The position numbers and the translations under genes are program-made. A stretch of 16,063 nucleotides of DNA. Origin: CSBr16-57R1 sp041163265 (GTDB lineage: Bacteria > Actinomycetota > Nitriliruptoria > Nitriliruptorales > Nitriliruptoraceae). The stretch is taken from positions 1 to 16,063 of the forward strand of contig JBEARL010000025.1 of the NCBI GenBank assembly GCA_041163265.1, written 5' to 3'. Positions 7,664 to 14,406 of this stretch are shown piece after piece. The stretch's first letter is position 1. The number at the start of each line of letters is the position of its first letter. Below the pieces are notes generated by a model. The model saw nothing but the letters and a program-made list of their open reading frames with translations. It did no database searches and was not told the DNA's origin.

Positions 7664-8224
7664 TCAGACCTCGAGCAGCTCCTTCTCCTTGGCCTCGAGG
7701 GCCCGGTCGACCTTCGCCACGTGGGCGGCGGTCAGCTCCTCGAGCCGCTTCTGCGCGCGCTCGTGGTCGTCCCGACCGACCTCGCCGTCGTCCTCGAGGC
7801 GCTGCATCGCCTCCCGGGCGCTGCGCCGGACGTTGCGGACGGCGACGCGGCCCTCCTCGGCGGTCTGCTTCGCGAGCCGGATGTAGTCCCGCCGCCGCTC
7901 CTCGGTCAGCTCGGGGAAGACGCACCGCAGCACGCGGCCGTCGGAGGCGGGGTTCAGGCCGAGGTCGGCCTCGCTGATCGCGCGCGAGATGTCGTCGATC
8001 GCCGCGGGGTCGAACGGGTTCACGAGGAGGATGCGGGGCTCGGGGACGCTGAAGTTCGCGAGCTGCTGGATCGGCGTCGGCGTGCCGTAGTAGTCGACGA
8101 CGATGCGGTGCAGGATCTGCGGGTTGGCCCGGCCGGTCCGGATCGCACCGAAGTCCTCGCCGACCTTCACGACGGCCTGGTCCATGCGGTGCTCGGCGTC
8201 GGCGAGCGTCCCGTCGAGCGACAT
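7664..8224 (-). CDS. frr: Ribosome recycling factor
   Basis: RRF, with EF-G, splits the post-termination ribosome. At 186 residues it matches the family length almost exactly. The conserved IRTGRANP is at 28-35, YYGTPTPIQQLANFSVPEPR at about 45-64, and the long C-terminal helices (RRDYIRLAKQTAEEGRVAVR) at about 110-129. The ATG start is preceded by a strong GGGGGAGGAG site. It lies 78 bases after pyrH, with one GC hairpin in the gap, and 28 bases before cdsA. The pyrH-frr pairing is nearly universal in bacteria. Confidence 0.98.
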   Translation of the reverse strand: MSLDGTLADAEHRMDQAVVKVGEDFGAIRTGRANPQILHRIVVDYYGTPTPIQQLANFSVPEPRILLVNPFDPAAIDDISRAISEADLGLNPASDGRVLRCVFPELTEERRRDYIRLAKQTAEEGRVAVRNVRRSAREAMQRLEDDGEVGRDDHERAQKRLEELTAAHVAKVDRALEAKEKELLEV

Positions 8225-8259
8225 CGCAGCTCCTCCCCCGGGGTCCCCGGCCGCGACCG

Positions 8260-8274
8260 GCGGCCGTCGGCCGC
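8260..8274 (-). terminator. GC hairpin between pyrH and frr
   Basis: A perfect 6-bp stem (GCGGCC/GGCCGC) with a GAC triloop on the minus strand, about 28 bases after the pyrH stop. It lacks a U-tract. It may be a weak terminator, an mRNA-processing signal or a stability element; only the structure is seen. Confidence 0.3.
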
Positions 8275-8302
8275 GGCGACCCGGCGAGGGTACGGCGGCG
8301 GG

Positions 8303-9037
8303 TCAGGCGCCGCCGGTGCCCGTCACGAGCGTGCCGACCGGCTCGCCGCGCACGACCCGGCCGATGTTCCCGGCGCGCAGCAGCTCGAACACCACGATCG
8401 GGAGGTCGTTGTCCATGCAGAGCGAGATCGCCGTCGCGTCCATCACCTTCAGGCCGCGGTTGAGGACCGAGAGGAAGTCGATCTCCTCGAACCGCTCGGC
8501 GTCGGCGTGCAGCTTGGGGTCGCGGTCGTACACGCCGTCGACCTTGGTCCCCTTCAGGATCGCGTCCGCGCCGATCTCGAGCGCGCGCTGCGCCGCCGTG
8601 GTGTCGGTCGTGAAGTACGGCGCACCGAGGCCGGCCGCGAACACGACGACCCGCCGCTTCTCGAGGTGGCGCATCGCCTTGCGGCGGATGTAGGGCTCGG
8701 CGACCTGCTGCATCCAGATCGCCGTCTGCACCCGGGTCGGCACGCCGACCTTCTCGAGCGCGTCCTGCAGCGCGAGCGCGTTGATGACGGTGGCGAGCAT
8801 GCCCATCTGGTCGGCGCTCGACCGGTCCATGCCCGCGGCGGCCGGCGAGTTGCCGCGGAAGATGTTGCCGCCGCCGACGACGATCGCGATCTCTGTGCCG
8901 TCGGACTCCATCAGCTCGGCGACCTCGCCGGCGACCTGGCTGACGACGGCGGGGTCGATGCCGCCCTGGACCGCGGGGTCGCTGAACGCCTCGCCCGAGA
9001 GCTTGAGGAGGACCCGCTTCAGCGGCTTCCGCGTCAC
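8303..9037 (-). CDS. pyrH: UMP kinase
   Basis: It phosphorylates UMP to UDP in pyrimidine nucleotide synthesis and belongs to the bacterial amino-acid-kinase-fold UMP kinases, usually hexameric. At 244 residues: LKLSGEA at 11-17 (phosphate-binding lysine), VVGGGNIFRG at 53-62, DQMGMLATVINALALQDAL at 76-94, PYFTTDTTAAQRALEIGADA at 140-159 and KGTKVDGVYDRDPK at 162-175 (nucleotide-binding loop). The usual GTGNP before the FTTD block reads GLGAP here, a mild variant. The GTG start has a GGGGGAGG site upstream. It lies 40 bases after tsf and 78 bases before frr. Confidence 0.98.
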   Translation of the reverse strand: MTRKPLKRVLLKLSGEAFSDPAVQGGIDPAVVSQVAGEVAELMESDGTEIAIVVGGGNIFRGNSPAAAGMDRSSADQMGMLATVINALALQDALEKVGVPTRVQTAIWMQQVAEPYIRRKAMRHLEKRRVVVFAAGLGAPYFTTDTTAAQRALEIGADAILKGTKVDGVYDRDPKLHADAERFEEIDFLSVLNRGLKVMDATAISLCMDNDLPIVVFELLRAGNIGRVVRGEPVGTLVTGTGGA

Positions 9038-9077
9038 CGTGCTGCCTCCCCCGCCGGCCCGGCCGGCGCGCCGTCGG

Positions 9078-9689
9078 TCAGGCGCCGACCTCGAACCGCG
9101 AGAACCGCGCGACCTCGATCTTCTCGCCGAGCACGCCCTGCACGTCGCTGATCGCCTGGGCGACGGTGCGGTCGGGGTCGATGACGAAGGGCTGGTCGAG
9201 GAGCACCCAGTCGCTCAGCACCTTCTTGACCTTGCCCTCGACGATGCGCTCGACGACCTCGGCCGGCTTGCCCTGCTCCTCGGCCTCGCGGCGCGCGAAC
9301 TCGCGCTCCTTCTCGAGGAGCGCCGCGTCGACGTCCTCGGCCCGGACGACCAGCGGCTTCGAGGCGGCGATGTGGAGGCAGAGCTGGCGCGCGAGCTCCT
9401 GGAACGGCTCGGACTTCGCGACGAAGTCGGTCTCGCTCGACAGCTGCAGCAGCACGCCGACGCGGGCCGGCAGGCCCGGCGTCGGGGTGTGCAGGTAGCT
9501 GACGACCGCGCCCTCGGACGCGGTCCGCTCGGCGACGCGGGCGTCCATCTTGGCGCCCGTGCGCTCGCGGACCAGCTCGGCGGCGCGGTCCATGTCGCCC
9601 TCGGCGTCCACGAGCGCGGCCTTGCAGGCCATCATCGGCGCGTTGGTCAGCTCGCGGAGCTGGCGGACGGCGGCGGCGGGGATCTCCAT
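9078..9689 (-). CDS. tsf: Elongation factor Ts, short form
   Basis: EF-Ts is the nucleotide-exchange factor for EF-Tu. The N-terminal UBA-like domain is at about 1-45 (LRELTNAPMMACKAALVDAE, then GDMDRAAELV). The EF-Tu-contacting TDFV motif is at 87-90 in LSSETDFVAKSEPF, and VEGKVKKVLSDWVLLDQPFV at 150-169 and the QGVLGEKIEVARFSRFEVG block close the protein. At 203 residues it is much shorter than the roughly 270 residues of mycobacterial and streptomycete EF-Ts, so one of the two core subdomain repeats is missing, as in Thermus EF-Ts (about 196), which acts as a dimer. MMACKAAL replaces the more usual MMDCKKAL. The ATG start has GAGGAG upstream, 11 bases after rpsB. Confidence 0.97.
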   Translation of the reverse strand: MEIPAAAVRQLRELTNAPMMACKAALVDAEGDMDRAAELVRERTGAKMDARVAERTASEGAVVSYLHTPTPGLPARVGVLLQLSSETDFVAKSEPFQELARQLCLHIAASKPLVVRAEDVDAALLEKEREFARREAEEQGKPAEVVERIVEGKVKKVLSDWVLLDQPFVIDPDRTVAQAISDVQGVLGEKIEVARFSRFEVGA

Positions 9690-9700
9690 CGTGGTGCTCC

Positions 9701-10594
9701 TCAGTCCTCGTCGTCGACCAGGTCGTCGGCCAGCTCGGGCAGCGCCTGCGCCGCGAGGTCAGCGGCCGCGGCCCGGGAGGCCTGCTCGGCGGCCTTCTGG
9801 CGCTCGAGCTCGAGCTCCCAGGCGGCCTTGGGCTCGCCCGCCTCGCCGGTGGCGGGCGCCGCGGCGGCCTCGGCCTGGGCGCGCAGCTCGTCGTCGGCGC
9901 TGCGCGACGCGCGGCGGACCAGCCCGTCGGCGACGGCGTCGGCGATGATGCGCGTCAGCAGCGTCGACGAGCGGATCGCGTCGTCGTTCCCCGGGATCGG
10001 GTACTGCACCACGTCCGGGTCGCAGTTCGTGTCGAGGATGCCGATCACCGGGATGCCGAGGCGGTTCGCCTCCTTGACGGCGATCTCCTCGATGACGGTG
10101 TCGACGACCCAGATGGCGTCGGGGCGCCTCGCCATGTCGCGGATGCCGCCGAGGTTGATCTCGAGCTTCTCGCGCTCGCGCTCGAGCTGCAGGACCTCCT
10201 TCTTGGGGAGGAGGTCGTAGGTGCCCGAGCTGCGCATCGCCTCGAGCTCGCGGAGCCGGGCGATGCGGGACTTCATCGTCGTGAAGTTGGTGAGCATGCC
10301 GCCGAGCCACCGCTCGGTGACGTAGGGCATGCCGACGCGCTCGGCCTGGTAGCGGATCGTCTCGGCGGCCTGCTTCTTCGTGCCGACGAAGAGGACGGTC
10401 CCGCCCTTCGCGACGAGGTCGCGGGTGAACGAGTACGCCTTCTCGATGCGACCGACGGTCTGGCGCAGGTCGATGACGTAGATGCCGCTGCGCTCGCCGT
10501 AGATGAACCTCTTCATCTTCGGGTTCCAGCGGCGGGTCTGGTGCCCGAAGTGGACGCCGGCCTCGAGGAGCTGGCGCATGGTGACGACGGCCAT
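9701..10594 (-). CDS. rpsB: 30S ribosomal protein S2
   Basis: A small-subunit protein needed to recruit S1 or mRNA in many bacteria. S2 hallmarks: LLEAGVHFGHQTRRWNPKM at 9-27, VLFVGTKKQA at 67-76, RWLGGMLTNFTTM at 95-107 and IPVIGILDTNCDPD at 171-184. At 297 residues it is about 60 longer than E. coli S2. The excess is a C-terminal extension from about 231 rich in Ala and Glu, with a WELELERQ block and an acidic end (DDLVDDED), of the type seen in actinobacterial S2. The ATG has a GGAGG site. A 196-base structured spacer precedes it, consistent with its own promoter and with S2 autoregulation as known in other bacteria. tsf follows after 11 bases. Confidence 0.98.
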   Translation of the reverse strand: MAVVTMRQLLEAGVHFGHQTRRWNPKMKRFIYGERSGIYVIDLRQTVGRIEKAYSFTRDLVAKGGTVLFVGTKKQAAETIRYQAERVGMPYVTERWLGGMLTNFTTMKSRIARLRELEAMRSSGTYDLLPKKEVLQLEREREKLEINLGGIRDMARRPDAIWVVDTVIEEIAVKEANRLGIPVIGILDTNCDPDVVQYPIPGNDDAIRSSTLLTRIIADAVADGLVRRASRSADDELRAQAEAAAAPATGEAGEPKAAWELELERQKAAEQASRAAAADLAAQALPELADDLVDDED

Positions 10595-10651
10595 GGTGGT
10601 GCCTCCGGTTCGGTTGGGCCTCCGCCCGCGTCATCCGTGCGGCCTCGGACG

Positions 10652-10665
10652 GCGCCTCTCGGCGC
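10652..10665 (-). other. Hairpin with GNRA-type loop in rpsB leader
   Basis: On the minus strand the stem GCGCC/GGCGC (5 bp) closes the loop GAGA, a GNRA tetraloop. It ends about 57 bases before the rpsB ATG. GNRA loops often dock in tertiary contacts or bind proteins. Confidence 0.4.
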
Positions 10666-10686
10666 GACCCTCGGCCCGGCGGCCCA

Positions 10687-10701
10687 CCCCGCGTCGCGGG
10701 G
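10687..10701 (-). other. GC hairpin in rpsB leader (GAC triloop)
   Basis: A perfect 6-bp stem (CCCCGC/GCGGGG) with a GAC triloop on the minus strand. No U-run follows. It could serve as a terminator for the upstream gene or as part of an rpsB leader fold. Confidence 0.35.
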
Positions 10702-10710
10702 CACCGGGGC

Positions 10711-10726
10711 CGCCCGTCGGCGGGCG
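10711..10726 (-). other. GC hairpin upstream of rpsB (CCGA loop)
   Basis: A perfect 6-bp stem (CGCCCG/CGGGCG) with a 4-base CCGA loop on the minus strand, about 65 bases after the stop of the membrane-protein gene and tandem with the next hairpin at 10687-10701. Confidence 0.35.
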
Positions 10727-10790
10727 TGCGTGATGGGAGTGCGGGGATGGGGGTGGTGCGCCCGACCGATGTCCGGCGGGCGGCGGGATG

Positions 10791-11447
10791 CTAGCGCGGC
10801 CCGTCGGGGTCGGTCGGGCCCGGCCCGGTCGCGTCGGACCCGGCGCCGTCGACGGGGCGGGGCTCGGGGGTGCCGTCGCCGCCGGCGCCGTCCTCCGACC
10901 CCGGCGGGGTCGGCTCGGCCGGCGGCAGCGCTGCGGCGGCCTCCCGCTCGGCGCGGGCGGCCTCGCGGGCGGCCTGGCGGCGACCGGCGCGCTTCCCAGC
11001 GCCGCGGGCGCCGCTGGCGACGGCGACGACGCCGGAGAGGACGAGCAGGCCGGGGAGCCCCAGCGCGACCAGCCGGGCGTCGACGATGGTCGCGGCCCCG
11101 AGCGCGCCGAGGATCCCGGCCGGCAGCAGCGGCCAGGCCCAGCCGCGCTCGCGCGGCGCCCCGGTCACGAGCTGCAGGACCGGGATGACGAGGAACCCGC
11201 CGGCCAGACCCAGCTCGAGCACGGCGAGGGACTGCCCGCGGGCGACCAGGGCGAGCCCGACACCGACGCCGGTCAGCACCCCGCCGGGCACGAGGAGGCC
11301 GTAGGCGCGCGTCGCGAGGTAGGCGGCGAGGAACGCGACGCCGCCGAGGGCCACGGCGATCTCGACGCCGGTGCCGGTCAGCGAGATGACGAGCTGGGTC
11401 ACCCCCAGCGCGACGAGCAGGACCCCCGCGAGCTGGCGCGAGACCAT
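10791..11447 (-). CDS. Six-helix membrane protein with charged C-terminal tail, unknown function
   Basis: I do not recognise a named family. The 218-residue product has about six hydrophobic segments (roughly 6-24, 28-47, 50-69, 75-95, 105-121, 126-145). A strongly basic stretch follows at 147-168 (GKRAGRRQAAREAARAER), then an acidic Pro/Gly/Asp-rich tail from 174 to the end, probably cytoplasmic and disordered. The helices are short and Gly/Ala/Leu/Val-rich, as in small DUF-type integral membrane proteins. I set the start at ATG 11447 because GGGGGAG lies 5-6 bases before it and the membrane region begins there; the frame stays open far upstream but that part shadows the neighbouring gene. 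It lies 56 bases after the M23-hydrolase gene. Coding frame and topology are well supported; function is unknown. Confidence 0.75.
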   Translation of the reverse strand: MVSRQLAGVLLVALGVTQLVISLTGTGVEIAVALGGVAFLAAYLATRAYGLLVPGGVLTGVGVGLALVARGQSLAVLELGLAGGFLVIPVLQLVTGAPRERGWAWPLLPAGILGALGAATIVDARLVALGLPGLLVLSGVVAVASGARGAGKRAGRRQAAREAARAEREAAAALPPAEPTPPGSEDGAGGDGTPEPRPVDGAGSDATGPGPTDPDGPR

Positions 11448-11503
11448 GGCGCTCCCCCGGCGGCGGACCGGACGGCCCGACCGCCGCCGGCAGCCTACGA
11501 GGC

Positions 11504-13261
11504 TCAGGGCGGCCCGACCAGCGCACCGGCGGCGTCGCGGTCCCCCAGCGCCGCCGCCGTCGCGAGCAGCCCCCCGCCGAGGACGGCCCCACCGGCGGTC
11601 GCGAGGTGGCCGGGGCTCGCGACGACGTCCCGGTCGGCGAGGAACCGCCACACCACCTCGCGCACCGCCTCGGTGGCCAGCACGCCGGAGTGGCCGCCGG
11701 GCAGCACCCGTCGCTCGGCGGGCGGGACGGCGCCGTCGGGGCTGGTGCCACCCGGCAGCGCGGCGCGGTGCGCCCCGACGACGACGTCGGTGCTGCCGGC
11801 GATCGAGAGCCATCGCGTGCCGGTCGCGAACGCGCCGGCGGCGCCGGCGGCCCGCTCGACCCCCCAGGCGTCGGCGAGCGCCGCCAACGCGGCCGAGCCG
11901 GTCCCGAGATCGTCGACCGTGCGCGAGCCCGGGTCGAGGTGGCCGGCCATCGGCAGCGGTCCCGCGGCGAGCAGCCCGAGCCCACCGCGGAGCGCCGGCC
12001 CGGTCGCGCCGTTGGCGTCGAGCGCGTCCGCGAGGCGCGCGAGGTCGCTGCCCTCGAGCGGTGACGCGATCGTCACGACGTGACCGACCGGGGGAAGCGT
12101 GCGGTCGTAGGGGTCGTGGAGGTGGAGCAGGTACCAGGCGATCGTCACGCCTCCGAAGGAATGACCGACGAGGTCGACGGCGCGGCCCGGCTCGCGGGCC
12201 GCCTGCGCCCGCAGCTGGTCGCGCAGCAGCAGCGCCGCCCGCTCGACCCCGCCCCATGTGTGCTCGGGGGTGTAGGGCAGCTGGTCGCGCCACGGACCGG
12301 CGTCGACGGCGTCGACGTCCGGTCGCATCGAACCGTCGGAACCGCCGGCGCCCGCGGCATCGGAACGCCGCCCGGCGTGCGAGAGGTGCGTCACGCCCGC
12401 GAGGTCGTAGCCGAGGTGGCGCGCGTCGAGGATCGCACCGTCACTGGACGTGCCGAAGCCCGACACGAGCACGAGGTGGTTCGGTGACGGCGGCACCGCG
12501 AAGCCGGCGTCCTCGGCGTCCGGACTGCCGTGGGTGAGCACGCCGCCGAGCCGCGCGCCGCGCCATGCCTCGTAGGGGACGACGGCGAGGTCGGCGGCGG
12601 CCCAGCCGCCGGCGTCGACGAGCGTCGGACGCGGCGGGGCGAGGTCCGGCACGGTCGCCGGGTCGAGGTACTCGTCGCCGCGCCGGACCCCGAGATGCAG
12701 CCCCGCGTCGCGCTCGGGATCGCCGTGGTCGCCGTCGGCGACGACGCCGAGCACGTCGCCGGCCCCGACGCGCTGACCCGGGACGACGGCGACGTCGGCG
12801 AGCGGGCCGTAGCTGGTGCGCAGGCCGTCGGGATGGTCGACCGAGACCCAGACGACGCCGACGACGGGACCGGCGTGGACGACGGTCCCCCGCTCGGTGG
12901 CCCGGACCGGTGCGCCCGGCGGTGCCGCGAGGTCGACGCCGCGGTGGCCGGCCCCGTAGGGACCGTCGGGTCGGGCGAAGGGTCGCGTCACGCGACCGGC
13001 GACCGGCGCGCGGTGCACGACGGGTTCGGACCACCAGGCCGCCTCGGCGGCCTCCGCGGCGGCGCGCTCGGCCTCGGCGCGCTCCGCCGCGGTCCGCGGC
13101 GGGGACGGGGTCCGCGCCGGGGCGGGCGCGGCCGCCCCCAGCACGACCGCGGACAGGATCAGCACCAGCGCCCGCGCGGTCCGGGGGCGGCGTCCCGCGG
13201 GGGGCGCGAGGGGGGCACCGGGTCGCTGGGGACCCGGGAGGCGGGGTTCGTCCCGATGCAC
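11504..13261 (-). CDS. Secreted M23/LytM-like domain fused to alpha/beta hydrolase (lipase-like)
   Basis: A 585-residue exported or membrane-anchored protein. A hydrophobic segment at about 30-48 (ALVLILSAVVLGAAAPAPA) after a basic N-terminus acts as signal or anchor, followed by an Ala/Glu-rich helix at 57-76. The M23-like domain at about 86-205 keeps HRGVD (His106, Asp110) and His189 (GLHLGVRRG), the three zinc-ligand positions. It has Gly187 where the HxH motif has its first His and Pro153 where the other catalytic His is expected (SYGPL). The second half, about 260-545, is an alpha/beta hydrolase with GHSFGG (Ser368), Asp492 (GSTDVVVG) and His524 (GGHSGVL), a plausible full triad. The GTG start has GAGGAG 5 bases upstream. 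An M23 gene next to rpsB is typical of actinobacteria; the attached hydrolase is the unusual part. Substrate unknown. Confidence 0.85.
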   Translation of the reverse strand: MHRDEPRLPGPQRPGAPLAPPAGRRPRTARALVLILSAVVLGAAAPAPARTPSPPRTAAERAEAERAAAEAAEAAWWSEPVVHRAPVAGRVTRPFARPDGPYGAGHRGVDLAAPPGAPVRATERGTVVHAGPVVGVVWVSVDHPDGLRTSYGPLADVAVVPGQRVGAGDVLGVVADGDHGDPERDAGLHLGVRRGDEYLDPATVPDLAPPRPTLVDAGGWAAADLAVVPYEAWRGARLGGVLTHGSPDAEDAGFAVPPSPNHLVLVSGFGTSSDGAILDARHLGYDLAGVTHLSHAGRRSDAAGAGGSDGSMRPDVDAVDAGPWRDQLPYTPEHTWGGVERAALLLRDQLRAQAAREPGRAVDLVGHSFGGVTIAWYLLHLHDPYDRTLPPVGHVVTIASPLEGSDLARLADALDANGATGPALRGGLGLLAAGPLPMAGHLDPGSRTVDDLGTGSAALAALADAWGVERAAGAAGAFATGTRWLSIAGSTDVVVGAHRAALPGGTSPDGAVPPAERRVLPGGHSGVLATEAVREVVWRFLADRDVVASPGHLATAGGAVLGGGLLATAAALGDRDAAGALVGPP

Positions 13262-13385
13262 CGTCGCTCCTCGCGCCCCCGCGGGGGCCCGCCGGCCCTG
13301 GCCGGGGGCGTGCGAGCACCGTACGGACGACGGCGCCGCGCGGGACCGCGGATCGCCGGCCTGTGGACGACCGGGCGCAGGACCC
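13262..13385 (-). promoter_or_regulatory. Spacer between xerC and the M23-hydrolase gene
   Basis: A 124-base gap. The minus strand carries a TACGGT hexamer (13323-13318) matching a TANNNT -10 element, without a clear -35. Two GC inverted repeats lie closer to the gene: CCCCCGCGGGGG at 13276-13287 and CCGGCC-CT-GGCCGG at 13292-13305. A promoter for the downstream gene is plausible but unproven. Confidence 0.3.
13267..13272 (-). promoter_or_regulatory. Ribosome-binding site of the M23-hydrolase gene
   Basis: GAGGAG on the minus strand, 5 bases before the GTG at 13261. It supports this GTG start, placing a basic N-terminus before the hydrophobic export segment. Confidence 0.65.
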
Positions 13386-14375
13386 TCAGGCGGCCCGGCG
13401 GGCCCGCGGGTGGGCGCGGGCGTGGACCTCGCGCAGCCTGCCCCGGGAGAGATGGGTGTAGCGCTGGGTCGTCGCGAGCGAGGCGTGGCCGAGCAGCTCC
13501 TGGACGACCCGGACGTCGGCGCCGCCCTCGAGCAGGTGCGTCGCGAAGGAGTGACGCAGCGTGTGCGGCGTGACGTGCCCGAGCCCGGCCGCGGCGGCGT
13601 GCCGACCGACGAGCGTCCGCGCGTCGCGGGTGCCGAGCGGGCCGCCGCGGTCTCCGCGGAGGACGACGCCGTCGGCCCGGCCCGTGCGACCGGCGGCCTC
13701 GGCGCGGCCGAGCAGCGCCGGCCTGCCCTCGCGCAGGTAGGTGTCGAGGGCCGCGACGGCCGGGCGACCGATCGGGACGATGCGGTCCTTGCCGCCCTTG
13801 CCGTCGAGCCGCACCTGCGCCTGGCCGAGGTCGAGCGCGTCGAGCGTCAGCCCGCAGGCCTCGGCGACGCGCGCGCCCGACGCGTAGAGCAGCTCGAGCA
13901 GCGCCCGGTCGCGCAGTGCGATGGGTGCCGTCCCCTCCGGTGCCGCCAGCAGCGCCTCGACCTGGTCGACGCGGAGCACCCGGGGCAGGTGCCGGCCCTG
14001 CTTCGGCGTGACGAGCAGCGCCGCGGGGTCCGACGCGACGATGCCGCGGCGACGGAGCAGCGCGAACCACGTGCGCAGCACCGAGGTGCGGCGGGCGAGC
14101 GTCGCGCGCGCGTACCCCTCGTCGGCGAGGTCGGCGAGGTGGGCGCGCAGGTCGTCGCGCTCGACGCCGTCGGGTCGGTCGAACCCGTGGGCGGCGAGCC
14201 GCCGCGCGACGTCCTCCGCGTCGCTGCGGTACGCGGCCAGCGTGTGGGCGCGGCGACCGCGCTCGAGGCCGACGTGGGCGACCAGCTCGTCGACGGCGAC
14301 GCGCCAGGCCGGCGCGAGGTCGTCGTCGACGTCGGCGCCGACGTCGGCGGATCCGGTGCGCGAGGGGCGGGGCAT
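13386..14375 (-). CDS. xerC: Tyrosine recombinase XerC
   Basis: A site-specific recombinase that resolves chromosome dimers at dif with XerD. At 329 residues, an N-terminal SAM-like core-binding domain is at about 24-112 (AHTLAAYRSDAEDVARRL). The catalytic domain at about 130-320 carries the full set: Arg169 (ASGARVAE), Lys in GKGGKDRIVPI (193-196), HTLRHSFATHLL with His271 and Arg274, His297 (LLGHASLATT) and nucleophile Tyr306 (QRYTHL). Compared with E. coli XerC (298 residues), it has an extra Gly/Arg-rich segment at about 216-248 before the HxxR motif, and an N-terminal extension of about 20 residues. The ATG start at 14375 lies 31 bases after dprA. Its place between dprA and an M23 gene beside rpsB is the standard actinobacterial location, so this is the housekeeping recombinase, not a phage or integron integrase. 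Confidence 0.94.
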   Translation of the reverse strand: MPRPSRTGSADVGADVDDDLAPAWRVAVDELVAHVGLERGRRAHTLAAYRSDAEDVARRLAAHGFDRPDGVERDDLRAHLADLADEGYARATLARRTSVLRTWFALLRRRGIVASDPAALLVTPKQGRHLPRVLRVDQVEALLAAPEGTAPIALRDRALLELLYASGARVAEACGLTLDALDLGQAQVRLDGKGGKDRIVPIGRPAVAALDTYLREGRPALLGRAEAAGRTGRADGVVLRGDRGGPLGTRDARTLVGRHAAAAGLGHVTPHTLRHSFATHLLEGGADVRVVQELLGHASLATTQRYTHLSRGRLREVHARAHPRARRAA

Positions 14376-14406
14376 GGGGGCATCGTCCCCGCCGGTGCGG
14401 CGCGGG

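Larger units (their letters stand above)
10595..10790 (-). promoter_or_regulatory. Structured leader/promoter region of rpsB-tsf
   Basis: A 196-base spacer between a membrane-protein gene and rpsB, with three perfect hairpins in series (10711-10726, 10687-10701, 10652-10665). In the E. coli and related systems rpsB-tsf is controlled by S2 through its mRNA leader, so a control RNA here is plausible, but I do not recognise the known leader fold. A TAGCAT hexamer overlapping the upstream stop codon (10793-10788) is a weak -10 candidate without a -35. Confidence 0.4.

Noticed and set aside
11448..12293. Upstream extension of the membrane-protein frame
   Set aside because: It overlaps the M23-hydrolase gene in another frame and is Arg-rich; a good ribosome-binding site precedes the ATG at 11447.
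13386..14375. xerC as a sign of a phage, integron or genomic island
   Set aside because: Its place between dprA and the M23/rpsB block is the standard chromosomal location; no att repeats, phage genes or change in codon use are seen.
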